Below, piece after piece: positions 47,200-59,820 of a stretch of 64,000 bases of DNA. Made by a program: the position numbers and the translations under genes. The stretch's first letter is position 1, and every line of letters starts with the position of its first letter. The notes beneath the pieces are model-generated. The model was given only the letters and a program-made list of their open reading frames with translations, ran no database searches and was not told where the DNA came from. This DNA comes from Paragonimus westermani (lineage: Eukaryota > Platyhelminthes > Trematoda > Plagiorchiida > Troglotrematidae), in the NCBI GenBank assembly GCA_008508345.1, contig QNGE01000410.1, positions 232,933 to 296,932 of the forward strand, read 5' to 3'.

Positions 47200-47955
47200 G
47201 TAAGTAACCTGTCAGTCTGCGGTATCCCAGGGAGAGAAGATCTAGCTCGTGAGGTCGCTGAGGGTGAGTTTCTTACTCAACCCACGAAGTGCTGTCGTCG
47301 TGCGGTTTTGAACAGTTTCCAAAATAAGTTTGTCCTCCTGTAACTTTACAGACCAAGCTAGGGTCCCTTCGTCGAGGTGAGGACAATCAGAACATCTGTA
47401 CGGATTGTTGTATCATGGTCGCTCGAACATTCCAAATGTATATTTCGGAAGTGCTAGTGCGCTATTAGCTTTCCTGGTGCTCGGGTCCATGTTCAGGGAA
47501 CCCGGGGGGTTCTGTGTCATGAAAGTTTCAAGATTATTTTTTCTGCCCGTGGCTTGGGACGGTACTCTGCCGAGGAAGCAAGGGAGTTGTGGTTATGTCT
47601 GATGTGGTTAACCTTGCACTTGTTGATATTAAACCAGATGGAGTTTTATTCAGACCATTTGTAAAGGGCTATACTATCAGCCTGCAGGGCGCTCGCGTCA
47701 GAGCCACTGCACATACTACGCCAGATTCTTGTGTCATCGGTAGACAGCCTCAGTGGGCACGACACTTCAGATGGCACGTCATTGATGAACATAGGGGAAA
47801 ATGGTGGTCCCGGGATAGAGCTCTGTGGGACTCCGCCGGGATTGAGTCTAGCAGAGGATATGGAGGAACCTACCGGCATACGATAAGAACTGTTTGTTGA
47901 AATAGATTCGAGGCAGCGGAGAAAGTTAACCTCGACGCCATAACTGTGGGTAACT
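47200..47955 (-). mobile_element. CR1/Jockey-like LINE remnant (reverse transcriptase)
   Basis: On the minus strand, 47950-47640 reads YGVEVNFLRCLESISTNSSY, then GGVPQSSIPGPPFSPMFIND (motif B region, GVPQGSVLGPLLF...IND) and STDDTRIW in place of YADD. KWSE and FNINKCKVNHIRHNHN follow at about 47645-47585, the W..FN..KC..LH.G block. Near 47370-47270 the thumb-connection segment reads KLQEDKLILETVQNRTTTAL. The catalytic YADD is altered and stops are frequent. The fragment is about as degraded as the one at 42.1 kb and lies in the opposite orientation. Confidence 0.72.
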
Positions 47956-50900
47956 CAGACAATGATTCAGACTGTTGGTTGTCGTTCTGAATTATTTATT
48001 CAGCTATCGATACGCGGGTTCGTGTCAATTGCCCAAGGCGCCGGATCCAGTTGGTTTTTCTTATTCGCTGCCAGACCGGCCTCCATTGGTCTGGAAGGCA
48101 ATCGTAGGAAATACAGCATAGCATCGCTCTTGAGCATTGCAGTAAAGGCCAGCAAAGAATAAGATTGTCCATATATTGGTGTTTTGATTAGATGGTAATC
48201 AGGCCATGCTTCAAGGCAATCTCTAGCGACGTTACCAACAGCTCCATAAGAGAGACGGTTTCGATGAAAGGGTTGTTGCCTGAGGTGGAATTAACGGGGG
48301 AGGCCTGAAAGGCTACCCATTGTGTACTCTTTGGCCGTCATCATTCGCCACCATAAAGAACTGCTCAACGAGATCTATTCTAGAGAAAGAGTATGTGAGG
48401 GTCAAACCACCGCGAGGATGTCGGAGTTCAATCGGATACAACTGGAAACTTTTAATTCCAGTATTTCCCGTATCACTTTTTAGCCTGCGACTAGTTTGGT
48501 GGCCGCACCCTAGACACGCTGAACGGCGAGTATGTTTTCCTTAAGGCCGGTGTACACGAACTGATTTTTCTGCACAAGGAGCTCTCCTTTGCTAACAGCG
48601 TAGAGCGTTTGCTCATACCGGGAAAAGTGTGCTTAATCATTATAACGGCGCGAAGTTCTTTTTTTGCAACTCTCTCGTGGTGATACGCCGAGGATAATTT
48701 AGAGACAGCTAGATGTCCAGACGTTTTTTCAGACCAATATTCGTGATATCTACTGTGCTGTACACACTAAAAATCACGAAGGCACTACCAAAACCTTCAC
48801 CAAGTAACACGTGCGCCCACTTATTGTCATTTGTTGGGAGACTCCAGTCGTCCGACTAGCGTTTATCGCGTCAAGATCAATCTTTAGTGTTCTGGGATTG
48901 GCAGCGTTCGAGGTTTTTAAATCATCGCCGGGCTGATTTCCTCATTCCCTTCGTGGCATTGTCACCATCACTTCCCACACATCCGAGGCTGTTTGGGAGT
49001 TTTAACATTAAGCTTTTTATTTTTGGGTTAGCTTATGGTCGGTATGCCAGTAAAACCTAAATGTAACCCTACCGGGACAGCAGTCTAACTGTAATATTTT
49101 GTGAGTCTAGCGGATCGGTGATGAACGTAGAGATCAGGACCTAATGTACTTCGTATCTCAGTTCAGTGAGTCGCCAACAGCATACGCTAAATTTCGTGTA
49201 GACACTGATGAAGTATGTGAGCAGCAAAAAGGAAAGTCAATCACTGCAAAATTCGAACCTGCGCGGAGAATCAACGGAGGCGTTATCACCGGGCAAACCG
49301 CACAAACACACGGTAAAAATGAGCCAAAATTAAAACCAAACATGCTGAAGCTCCCGTTCGAGAGAGACACCACTGAATAAATAGTCGCAGGAGTTCTAAA
49401 TAAGGCATCGCAATGAGGTTTGGTGGAATTTGAAGATTGGGATAATAAGTAACAAATTATCACGTTTATCCAAACTGGAGCACACGTAAAGTACACATGG
49501 AGTAGGCATAATTTTGGTTGGACTGGGTATAGGCAAGTCGTGGACTGGACTCATCGAAAATGAGCAACATTCATCGAACGTACGATGTAGTTATGGAATG
49601 GTCGAAACTTTTACAGCATAAATGAAGTTACCAATCAATGGACGGGGATTTAGCTCATATACCACGCATGCTACATGTTAGCCAGTCAGCGGAGTTGTAG
49701 GAAGAACTAACACTTGCGCGCGGTAAAATTGTTTGAGGTACGTTGCTATTTGATAAAAAAAATTGACATATCTGACGAACAAGTGACTCCATTGGATACA
49801 GAATCGTTGTTTGTACGGATGCCGTTGGAAGAAAACAACGTGGACGTTAGATTGATTGAGAAAATGGACGGATCTGTCCTGCGTGCTACCTACTGAAGGA
49901 ATACTTGAAGCAATCAGTGCGCACAGCTTGGCGTGTTTTCCTGGTTGTATCAAAATGCTTGATGTATACACTGCTTGACCAGAATCAGACGGCTTTGTGC
50001 CGCTCGTGCATTGGATAACGAACTGCATCAGATACGGCAGTTTTTATCATGCAGCAAATATCCGAAGTGATTTGAGGAGAGATTCAAAGGTGTGTTTTTC
50101 CATCTGCCATTGAGTGAGTATATGCGCAGAATACTTGAAGAACACTCATTGTCACTTGCTACCACACCCCACTTGCCAAGAGTCCAGTCGTCACGTATAT
50201 AACAGTACATAACGTGTATATCAGTCCGAACTCCCTGCTGCCGATTGAGCAGCCGGCGCAACATCTCACCGAAACAAAAGCAATCAACGAATACGAGCGC
50301 AAGTTTGAATCCAACGTTGACTGAATACCTACTGGGAACTAGGTTAACTGACCAATTAACAAACTACACTAAATGGATGGCCATGCTATCAGGTTACATG
50401 AAACTAAACACCTGGAAGGAGCGAACGCCATCGATTTTCAAGCGTCACCTGATAAGACAACGCGTGATTGGCCCATCAGGGTTATTTCTTGTTTTATTGT
50501 TGGCTCAAAAAACATGTTTGCAACGATACACTGAGGCGACCGCAATTAGGAGCCGCGTCACGACCGAACCGTATGTTTTTGACTCCGCACTTCATGTTAG
50601 TAAACAGATTACAGGAATTTCCTCTGAGTGGTGCGTTCAAATTTGCGTTTGCTGACGCGGAACTTCTCGTCTGCTCCTGAAAACTTGGTAATGTGAACAT
50701 CAACAGGTAATGTGCTCAAACCATTGTTACCCCAGTTTTCTTATTAGTCTATGTACGGGATTACGTTGCTGGCAATAAGGCCGGAAAGATTCATGATTTG
50801 CAGGAGAGATGCTAACGGATCGAGCGGTGGTCATTTTGCCTAAAAAGGAAGATTCGAGTCACTTTCACTCCAAACATTCGCTTGTCAGGAAAGTCGTGAT

Positions 50901-53587
50901 TCCACGAAAAGTTCTTGCTGGCAGTTACAGGCTTCCAATTTATTTATGAGAAGGCCGAAAAGAACAGTATCCAAAGCTCTAGGGAAATGATGTGGGGTAA
51001 CGTCTTTCATTCATTCATTGTTTTTTGACCTCTCATGTTGTCAATGGCAGTAAGTTCTGGTTACTTAGAACCGGTTGAAAATAGTGCGTTGCTGAGTGCA
51101 GAACCGAGGGACGTTTTCAGTAAACATCTAGGGATTGTTCCTTCAAGCAAATGCTCTCCATCTTATGGAGGATGGTAGGAAAAACGATTAACCCATGACA
51201 GTTAAGAGCAGTGTCAGTCTCCTGCTGGAAATGCACACACGCATGGGACACTCTCTTGTGCCTCAGCCAGATTGTTATTCCTGAATATGTTTAAACTGGT
51301 TATAGAATGGCATCCCCAGAATGGAGGGTGTTTGTTTCAAGATAGGAGCACGAATCCATTGTGTTATAAGGCTTATCTCAGACACATATTCCGACCGGAG
51401 AGGACGGTTGTCAGAAGTGTTCGCGGACATAACGCAGTGGTTGAATTTAATGGCACTTTCGCGGTATCACGTGGTAGATCTTTCAGCGACACCCTCTGAT
51501 TACCCTGGCAATTATTTGGGACTTCGAGGGGGGCACTGTATGAGGCTGTTAGGAAAACGGTGTAACGAACTCATTCTTTAAGCGATGGCGCATGTATTTG
51601 ATTGGGAAATTTCAATTCCGCAAGCTACCAGTTAGGTGTTCGACCGGTGTGGCGACCGTCTTTAAGTTGGTGTCGGTTTCTTACGTCAAGTGAATCTTCT
51701 ACATCTTCCGGCTTGTCAATCATTTTCTGATCGGGAACAAACATCAGATATAAGGCGTATTTTCTGTGAAAGCGGCAAACAAAAAGTGGAATTTCGTAGT
51801 TCATGTGGAGGCAAATACGTCGATGACTCTGTAAATAAAGGCTCTAAAATCAGCGGTGGTTTGTCCCCACCAAATCGGGCTTGAAATTGAAAATGGTTGA
51901 GAAGCCTAGTATCGGGTCGAATATACTCCTTGAAAGTTTTAACTGAGACTCTCAGCACAACTCTCTGTGACCAGTATCCAATGAAATGGAGTGACTGGAG
52001 GTAAACGGTCGCCATTTCTCAGCGGTGGTTTAACCACTATTCAACTTACTCTGTAGGCCTTACTTATGAGATCCATGTCACGTAAACAAGATGTTCGTCC
52101 TGGATGCCTTTTAGGTTGTTTGACATGTCGTGTTCAAAATTTCTCAAGGAATGCTACAGCCACAAATTTTGAAAATCGCACGTGGTAATCCAATTAAAAT
52201 GTGGCTACCTCGTTGAGCTGAGCAGTGCCAAAATCACCTGGACCATGATATGGGACAAACTACTGTCAACACTGGAGGCTTTTTAGGACAACAGAAATAT
52301 TTTTAACATCCGCCGTACTGCTCAACGTTGGGCAGCATATATCGCCGACACACAGCGTGCCATGGCCACGGGGCTGGCTTTGGAACAAGGACGCATCGCA
52401 CCTGTCTGAGGGGCACATATCGGTCAGTGGGAGTTGAAGCAAGGTTCTAGCTTATGTGGCAAGCAGAACCTCTAATGCGCTAAGGGTTCGGCGTAGTAGC
52501 TATTCGGAAGTATATTGCTTTGGTTCCAACCACATCTGCGAAATGTGAGATCTCTGTAGGAGTGGGGATATGTGGTCTAATATTATGGATCACCAGTGTG
52601 ATTTCTGGGAGTTTATTCAACAGACCAAGGCAACTTACTCTTTGCACCTGGGAGTTGAGGTGGTAGTCGATTGATTGAAATAGCCTAAGTAGTCGTCATT
52701 CAAATCTGATCACAGGTTTCACATTGATTGATTACGCAGAGAACAGCGTGGGAAATGAGCTACAGTAACTTCGGAGAATGTGTGGATCGCGACTGAGTGT
52801 TGTGTGCCTTCTTGGAGAGCGACAAGCGCCTCATCACAGTCGGAGCCTACATGAGCGGTCCCGTGGGACTACCCACTTGTTTCAGGTGAGCGGGGACTCC
52901 AGAACTATATCTGTTTTTCATGCTTTTTGAGGGTGGTCGGTGGTATACACCTGTGAGAGCTATGGAGCACTTTTGATTTCTAAGCTGGATAAGAAAACGC
53001 CCTCATTCACCGACTAAACCGCCGTTCAAGCGATTCACTTACGTTCTTATAGGGCAAAGTGGTGGCCATAGATGGACCATAGGAGTTTAACGATTGGCAA
53101 AATGAGGCACACTGCCGTAAAATGCTTTTGAGAAGGAAACAGTTAGGTGTAATAGAGGTTCGCAACAATAATGTGGGCCACTCCTCCTGACCCATGGTGT
53201 TCTGCATGTTGCCGGCCATCCGAAAGAGCGTGGACAGATCTTCCATACGGGCAGGCGCGTTTGTTATCCAGCTTGGAGAACCGCGAAATAAAAGTTGTAA
53301 TCCGCGCGAAATCGAGACAGGTACTCGGCCGGACCATTCTTTACTTGGGAGAGAGAAGTGGATTCAAGTAACCAGCATCAGGGCACATATCAAGACGGGC
53401 ATTGAATTACGGAGAATGGCAAATGTTTTGATCCATGTATTTAAAACTCCATCTTCTTATTCATTGACATTTCTTCAAGGTGTCTTGGGTCTGACAGATA
53501 ACCAGCCATGGCATAACATCTGACCGTGTGCCCACAAAATCTCTTCCGCCATGTGAAAAGACGCAAATTGCAGAAAATGTAGTGAGA
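47956..53587. other. Long stretch without firmly recognised gene
   Basis: Several open frames of 60-136 codons occur (for example 50245-50655 on the plus strand), none with family motifs. A plus-strand segment near 49740-49870 (KIDISDEQVTPLDTESLF) is vaguely like the motif A region of Penelope-like reverse transcriptases. Nothing else is assignable. Confidence 0.35.
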
Positions 53588-54068
53588 TCACCTTCGATGT
53601 CCCCAAAATTCTGAACTCCCCGCGACGTGAGACTTGCCTTGCCAGTACCACCGCGCCTGTTCACATTACCATGTGAATGTAAATTTACTACAAACCACTA
53701 GCATCAAAGTTAGTGGGCCAGCATAAGTATCGCAGTTATGTTCGTAGCTGTATAATGAATCCGCATCATCTCTACTGCTGTAGGTAGCATTCACTAGAAT
53801 AACAAAGGTGAGCTATTACCGTTAGGAACGCCACTTAACCGGTCTTACGCTTGTTTGAATTCTGAAGGTCGACTGGAATTTTCCGTTGACGCACTCTTCC
53901 ACTCCGGCGGCTGCTGTGCGGTTGTGCTCAATGTGCTCTCACGTCCAGCTCCCCAGCACCCCTCAATTGTTACGTTGAAGTCTGTTGTGGACGGTGAGTG
54001 AATCAATGAATAAAGTTTGTTTGCAGATTCATCGTTTTCTCCCTGCGACTTCCGATTCACGGTAGCAT
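53588..54068. repeat. Inverted repeat 3, left arm
   Basis: This is the reverse complement of 63520-64000 (positions sum to 117588), identical wherever compared. Each arm carries a 70-codon frame (RKSQGENDESANKLYSLIHS near its start) that ends close to a GC|GTAAGA donor-like site. The frame was not recognised. Similarity continues past 54068 for at least 32 bp with 5 differences. Confidence 0.9.
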
Positions 54069-54683
54069 AAAGTTAAGGCAACCTTGTGCGTACAAATTCG
54101 GGAACCAGCATTACTATATATATTGCACATACGTGCAGGGAACAGTGTAAGCTATATGGTTTTCTATTCTTGTTAACTGATATCACTTCAGTTTCGTACA
54201 AGAATGCTAATGCAGCACATTTGAATTTCGTTCAAACTGAATAAAGTCACCTTGGATAAAATACACAAGTTGCGCACATCCACTTGTTCTTCTCTTCGTT
54301 GTGCAACTATTTGATGACATTACACCAGTCTTCAACACAGTGTTTAGTTATGTCGCACAAACAACTTCGTCGCAATTTACACCACCCACTGGCAGACCAC
54401 GGTAACTGCGCAATATCCTTGACAAAGTTGCAGCTTACGTTGAAAGTTGGATGATTGTTGTGTTCACAGAAAGTTGATGAACATGTTTGCTGTCCTTATT
54501 TTTCCTTCTCGTTGGTTCATCTCCTCACATTGAAGTTCTTCTCGATAACGACCACGAGCTCTTTCTGCGATGACTGACACGACCACTCACGTCACGCGCC
54601 GTGAATTCTGAATCTTATGTGTTCCTCAGTCTTGATACCGTTTGCATGTAGAAACTTGTCCACGAATAGGTCTTCCTCCTCAC
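54069..54683. other. Stretch without recognised gene
   Basis: Beyond the diverged shoulder of inverted repeat 3 no gene or mobile element was recognised. Confidence 0.4.
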
Positions 54684-54823
54684 TTTTCACTGCCGGCCAT
54701 GGTTTCATTTGCACTTGATCGCTCCGCCAGTAGGCGGCAGTCGAAGTTGATCATATTCACGTGGACCGTTATTCCCGGAACTTGTAGGTTTAGTCGATTC
54801 AATATCAAAAGCTGTTGTTGCAT
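54684..54823 (-). CDS. Candidate exon next to an LTR
   Basis: On the minus strand an ATG at 54823 opens 46 codons plus two bases (MQQQLLILNRLNLQVPGITV at its start), ending at AAAA|GTGAGG. The possible LTR of the Gypsy remnant begins 17 bp upstream. No family was recognised. The frame and donor are the only support. Confidence 0.22.
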
Positions 54824-54839
54824 TTCTTTACTCAGTTTA

Positions 54840-55246
54840 TGTTAGGAAACGCACTTTTCTCAAAAACTCGCTATATTTTCCGAGGTAAATAAATGCTCCT
54901 ATTCAGAGAACTCGAATGTCCGCCATTATTCTGGAAGATTCGAGTTCGCGCGCTCCCTTCTGATTGGTCCGTTAAATGTCCTAGGACCAAGGCCCCCGAA
55001 AACCTATAAATGCAGCCGTTTTGCGCCACTGTTCGCCTCCGGGATAAGCAGCAAATAAGGATGATATGAAGGCCGCCTTTTTCCTTTCTTGTTGGGGGAT
55101 TCTGAGTTGCGAGAGTTGGGTCAGAGTACTTGCGTTCTGATTATTCGTGTTGTTTGCGATATTGTTGCGTTTCGTTTGTGATCGTGGTACTGATCGCGGT
55201 CTCTGTGTTTCGTTCTTGCCTTCCTCCCTCAGGGTGTCGTAAAAGT
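54840..55246 (+). mobile_element. Probable 5' LTR and leader of the Mag-like Gypsy remnant
   Basis: The segment starts TGTTAGGAAACG, contains an inverted CCAAT box (ATTGG at 54963) and a TATAAA at 55005-55010. It ends before TTGGCGACGGG at 55246, which looks like a primer binding site (TGG at 55247). No second LTR copy is in the window, so the boundaries are approximate. Confidence 0.45.
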
Positions 55247-57850
55247 TGGCGACGGGTGTGATTTCTGATCATTGGCGTTGGACGATAATCACGTTAAGCT
55301 GCTATTGCAGCAACAGATGAAGCTTATGGAGATGCTTGCATAACCATCGTCCAATACGCGTCTTGGCCAACCCACACAACCTGGTGGTGCACGATCTGTA
55401 GAAAGTTTGGCAGCGGGTATCCCCGAATTCGTTTTCTATCTGCATGCAAACGTGGCATTCGATTCTTGGTTCCGTCGATACGATGAGCCATTCCGCATCA
55501 AAGTTTCCAATCAGGACGATTCGTGGGAGGTCCGGCTTCTTCTCCATAAACTTGTCCAGGTGGATCACAAGCCGTTCGCTAACTTCATCCTGCCCAAGAG
55601 CACACGCGACATCGATTCCAATGAGACGGTCAGTGTTTGTCGCAGATATTCAGTGACCAGTTATCTCTATTCAACTTGCGGTACCACTGCCTCGAGCTGA
55701 TCAAACGGGGCGCTGATTGTCTTTTCACATATGCTGGCATCGTAAATCGCGAATGCGGGAGTTTCAAGTTATCCTCCCTCACGGAGGATCAATTCAAATG
55801 CCACATCTTTGTCTGTGGCCTCCAGTCCCCCAATGATGCTGACCTCCGTACACGCCTGCTCAATCGGATCCAACAAGACGAGTCAGTTACCCTTCAGAAC
55901 CTCACCACTGGAGACCATCGACTGCTCAGCCTGAAACACGATTCTGGCTTGGTCCAGAATGCCACTCAGTCTTCAGCCTCTGTCAGCACAGGCACATGTC
56001 CAAAGCAGCAGCAACAACTCTCCTCCACGTACCGCCCAATGAACTTCACCTCGAATGAGTCGCCGCCCTCCTCATGCTGGCACTGCGGTGCATGGAATTA
56101 CACGCGTAACTGCCCCCTTCAAGCAACACCGCTGTCAGCGTTGCATAAAGGTTGGCCACAAAGACGGTTATTGTCAATCACGTACACCGAACAGTCAACG
56201 GACAACTAACAAGCGGCCGCGCCCACCTTACTCTGAACCAAGTGCCAGGTTCAACAGCTTGCTTGCATCGTTCAAAGTGGACGTCGTCTCGCGCAGTATG
56301 TTTGTGTCCGTACCGTTCAACGGACATCCAGCTCGTCACCGTTTTGACACTGAATCTGATATCACACTCATCTCCAATCGCCTGTGGAGAGCAATTGGCC
56401 TCCCGCCAGTCCAGCTGACATCCCTTTCCGCCACCAGTGCCTGTGAAGTTACGGTGCAATTTACCGAGCGATTGCATTGCCGTGTCAGCTTCAAAAACAG
56501 GACCACTGGCGGAGTCTGTTACCTCTCCAATTCAAATCACAACCTACTTGGTCTCGACTGGTTTGAACAACTCGGCCCGACCGAACTACCAATTACACGC
56601 ATTTGCAATCGACCACAGTCCTCCACAGCGAAGCCACCTTGCATGGCGGACGAGCTCATTCGACGCTTCAGGTCGGAATTCGATGAGGAACTTGGTTGCT
56701 GCACTCGTGTCCAAGCGGTTTTACACCTCGAACCTGCAGCTCAACCTGTTATCCGGCCGAAACGCCCAGTACCCTACGCTGCCTTACCACTCGTCGACCA
56801 GGAACTCATACGCCTTGAGGAGTTAGGGGTGCTGACGCCTGTCACCTACTCATCCTGGGCAGCCCCCATCGTTGTCGTGAAAAACGTCAATGGGTCAGTT
56901 CGCACTTGTGCTGATTCCTCTACCGGGCTCAATGCTGCCTTGGAAGCTAACTGCCATCCACCGCCCGTCCCTGAAGACCTGTTCACGATCCTCAGTGGTG
57001 GAACCTGTTTCGCCAAGCTAGATCTAGCCGATGCACACCTGCATTTCGAAGTCGCCCCACAATCCCGTGGTCTACTGACGATCAACACACATCGCGGTCT
57101 TTACCAGTACACCAGACTGCCATTCGGTGTAAAGACCGCCCCAGCCATCTTCCAGCAGATCACGGATGACATGATGTCCAGCCTGCCTGGTACAGCTGCC
57201 TACTTGGACAACATCATTATTTTTGGGCGAACGCGTGACGACCTTCGAGAACGAATCGCAGCCGTTCTCCGACGAGTTCAAGATTAAGAATTTCGTCTTC
57301 GGGCAGATAAGTGTCAAGTTTTCATGTCGTCTATCAGATACCTTGACTTTGTTTCCAGATCCTGCGAACGTCCGTGCTATCCAACACATACCACCTCCGA
57401 AGGATGTCTCATCATTCCGCTCGTTCCTGGGTCTCGCTAGCTATTAGGGCTCCTTTCTGCCTTCGCTACACGACATCCGAGCCCCCTAAACCACCTCCTC
57501 AGAAATGACACACAGTGGCGCTGGTCTCCTGAATGTGCACAAGCCTTTGAAAAGATCAAGTCTATGCCGAGGTGCGACATCTCGCTGACTCATTTTGCTC
57601 CCAGCCTCCCAACTGTTGTGGCTGCAGACGCCTTCAATTTGGGCGTTGGTGCCGTGATTTCTTACGTCTTCCCCGATGGGTCTGAGAATGCCATCACTCA
57701 CGCTGCAAGGACACTCACAGATGCTGAGAAGAAGTACGGCCAAATCAAGAAAAAAGGCTTTGGCACTCATCTCTGCTGTGAAGATGTTTCACAAGATGAG
57801 TTACGGACGTCATTTCACCCTTCTGACTTTCCAGAATCCAGTTCGTCGAT
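55247..57850 (+). pseudogene. Mag-like Ty3/Gypsy gag-pol, broken and 3'-truncated
   Basis: Gag can be followed from about 55272, where TTG replaces the likely start. It then runs through LLLQQQMKLMEMLA with a TAA at 55341-55343 and EFVFYLHANVAFDSWFRRYD at about 55425-55485. SLTEDQFKCHIFVCGLQSP follows in another frame at about 55780. Two zinc knuckles follow: CWHCGAWNYTRNC (degenerate) and, after a frame change, CQRCIKVGHKDGYC (CX2CX4HX4C). The reverse transcriptase has AKLDLADAHLHFEV (motif A) and YLDN at about 57200-57215, where the second catalytic Asp is Asn. Frameshifts lie near 55640, 56120, 57285 and 57485, with a TAG at 57445-57447. RNase H begins (VVAADAFNLGVGAVIS) and stops near 57835. 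Integrase and 3' LTR are absent. The Mag assignment rests on domain style. Confidence 0.82.
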
Positions 57851-59225
57851 AGGCATTGTGAGTAAACCACGCGTTGTTGGAACAATTGTTAGACTTTCGG
57901 GATCCACCGACATCATCCAGTTGGGTCCTGAATCTGTCGGAAGCGGTTAGCCGCAAAAGTGAAGAGACGACATGAGGTATTTCTCAAGGATTCTAGCTCG
58001 GTGGTGAAGTTTATCCTGAGCGTGGTGTAGTCCATCTTCAAAGTGAACACAATCATTATAAACTGCATGTACCCAACAGCCAACATGGCAGCTGCAACTT
58101 TCTGTTTTGGCGTGGGCTTGAACCTGAACCAGGGAACAACGAAAGATGCCGCCGCCCCCTCGGATTTCGCTGAGATAGCCGGCAGCCCCACAATTCGTTG
58201 GGAGACCTCAGAAATAATAAATAAGTCCGACCGTTTTGGCATCTTCACGTAGGTTTTGATGCAATGTGATGTCGCCATATGCACTGTCACCCCATACCCT
58301 TTGACCACTATTACTATTTTCCTCGACTCCTCTTTCCTAATTACATATTCCGTCTGATGTTCACCCCCACATAGGCACTGGGGAGGCTCCCGTCTAAAAA
58401 GAATTTGAGAAAAGATGAATCTCACAGGGTCGTACATCAACCCGATAGAGGCCTGTGAACTCTCGCAGGTGAACGGCTGCTTTGGTAAGGGAGCGCGAAA
58501 CCTGAGACAGTCTTCGGTCAAATGCCAGGGGACCCAGGTACTTTCTAGTGACTGCGGTCACCTAGGCTTCTCTTTGTTGACCCGAATGCTCTTCCGTTCT
58601 GCGGGAAATCGACCAGCTCCTCAGCCATATAAAACGTTCGTTGCTGAATCATTCTGCTAACGATTGGAGCCCCTACCGAATTGAGCGAAATCTGATGATC
58701 CAATAAATGCCCTGCTCAATGTCCAACGGTAGGTACTCTCACTGAAACAGAAACGGCTAATATGAAGGCGCTCGTAATAACTGGATGTAATATGGCAGGT
58801 TTTGGACTAACGCAAGCAAATTCTGATAGAGAATTTGAAAAATCCTCAGAAGTTGGAAGAAGAACATTACGGTGCAACGAAATAGATGACTAAGCACCAC
58901 TGGGTAAGTGGGAACGATAGAACGCAGTCGGATTCACTCAAACAAACGCTCACTGTTTGGGTCGCAGCACAACTGTTCGCTGACTGATAAGTGGCAGGAG
59001 TTATTCTCCTCAGTAAGAAACACAGGAGGAAAATGTATAATTCTGGCGAATAAAATTTTACCAGGCTCGGAGATGATAACAATAAGAGAATGCGTAGCGC
59101 CAGCCGAAGTAAGAATAATGATGGCCGTCGAAGTAGCTATGTGTGCTCAGTGTTCACGGTTTTACCACTAACAAATAGTATGGCAGATTTATGGTTTTAA
59201 ATGAGACCCAACAGTGAAAATTCAG
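57851..59225. other. Stretch with one long unexplained open frame
   Basis: A minus-strand frame of 202 codons (57913-58521, first ATG at 58437) includes a hydrophobic segment (VAAAMLAVGYMQFIMIVF) but no motif I recognise. The opposite strand contains a 69-codon frame with an FGVGLNLNQG stretch. Either may be chance. No other feature was recognised. Confidence 0.3.
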
Positions 59226-59305
59226 GACTTTGCCTTGATTCGAACCAGCGGCAGAGTCAGCATGCATTAACGCAGCAAGTGTTCCATCAGCCGAGCTACG
59301 AAGTC
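59226..59305 (-). other. tRNA-like sequence (tRNA pseudogene or SINE head)
   Basis: On the minus strand an A-box-like TAGCTCGGCTGATGG and a B-box GGTTCGAATC lie in the correct order and spacing. The ends GACTTCG and CAAAGTC can pair at 6 of 7 positions as an acceptor stem. The T stem and anticodon arm pair poorly, and the anticodon loop would be 9 nt, so this is not a functional tRNA as it stands. It is most simply a decayed tRNA or the RNA polymerase III head of a tRNA-derived SINE. Confidence 0.5.
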
Positions 59306-59820
59306 AAGCCAGGAGCTCGGAACTTTTACATTTAGACTATGTCACCCACCCGTTCCACTGTCTTATATGAGATCCACCAAGTGATTCATAGGATCGCCTG
59401 TCCCGACAGAATTTCTCAAACAGTCCATGCTGGAATCTACCAGCGCCACTGCTGAGTACGGTTGAGTTTCACCTAAAATTACAAATCTACCCTACTGCTT
59501 ATCAGTCATAGAATTTCTATGCTCAGCACTAGCATTGATGGATTCCCGCGTGAACTGTTTCAGAAATCCCGCCGGGGTGGACGATCCCCTGAGTCATTTG
59601 ATGGCTTCCACATAAGGCAGTAGGACGGGGGGAACAGAGTCCAAATGTGAAATTTCTGAGCTCCTGGTGTAGCTTCACCGCACAGCTGCTACAGCGCTTG
59701 CCGCAATAAGGCATGCTGTGCTTAACAACTGTTGTTTTATAGAAGGCTAGTGACAACGCGCCACATCTTTAGCTATTTTGTCCTCGCTGACCATTCTTCT
59801 TGCAACCGAAATTTTCTTGA

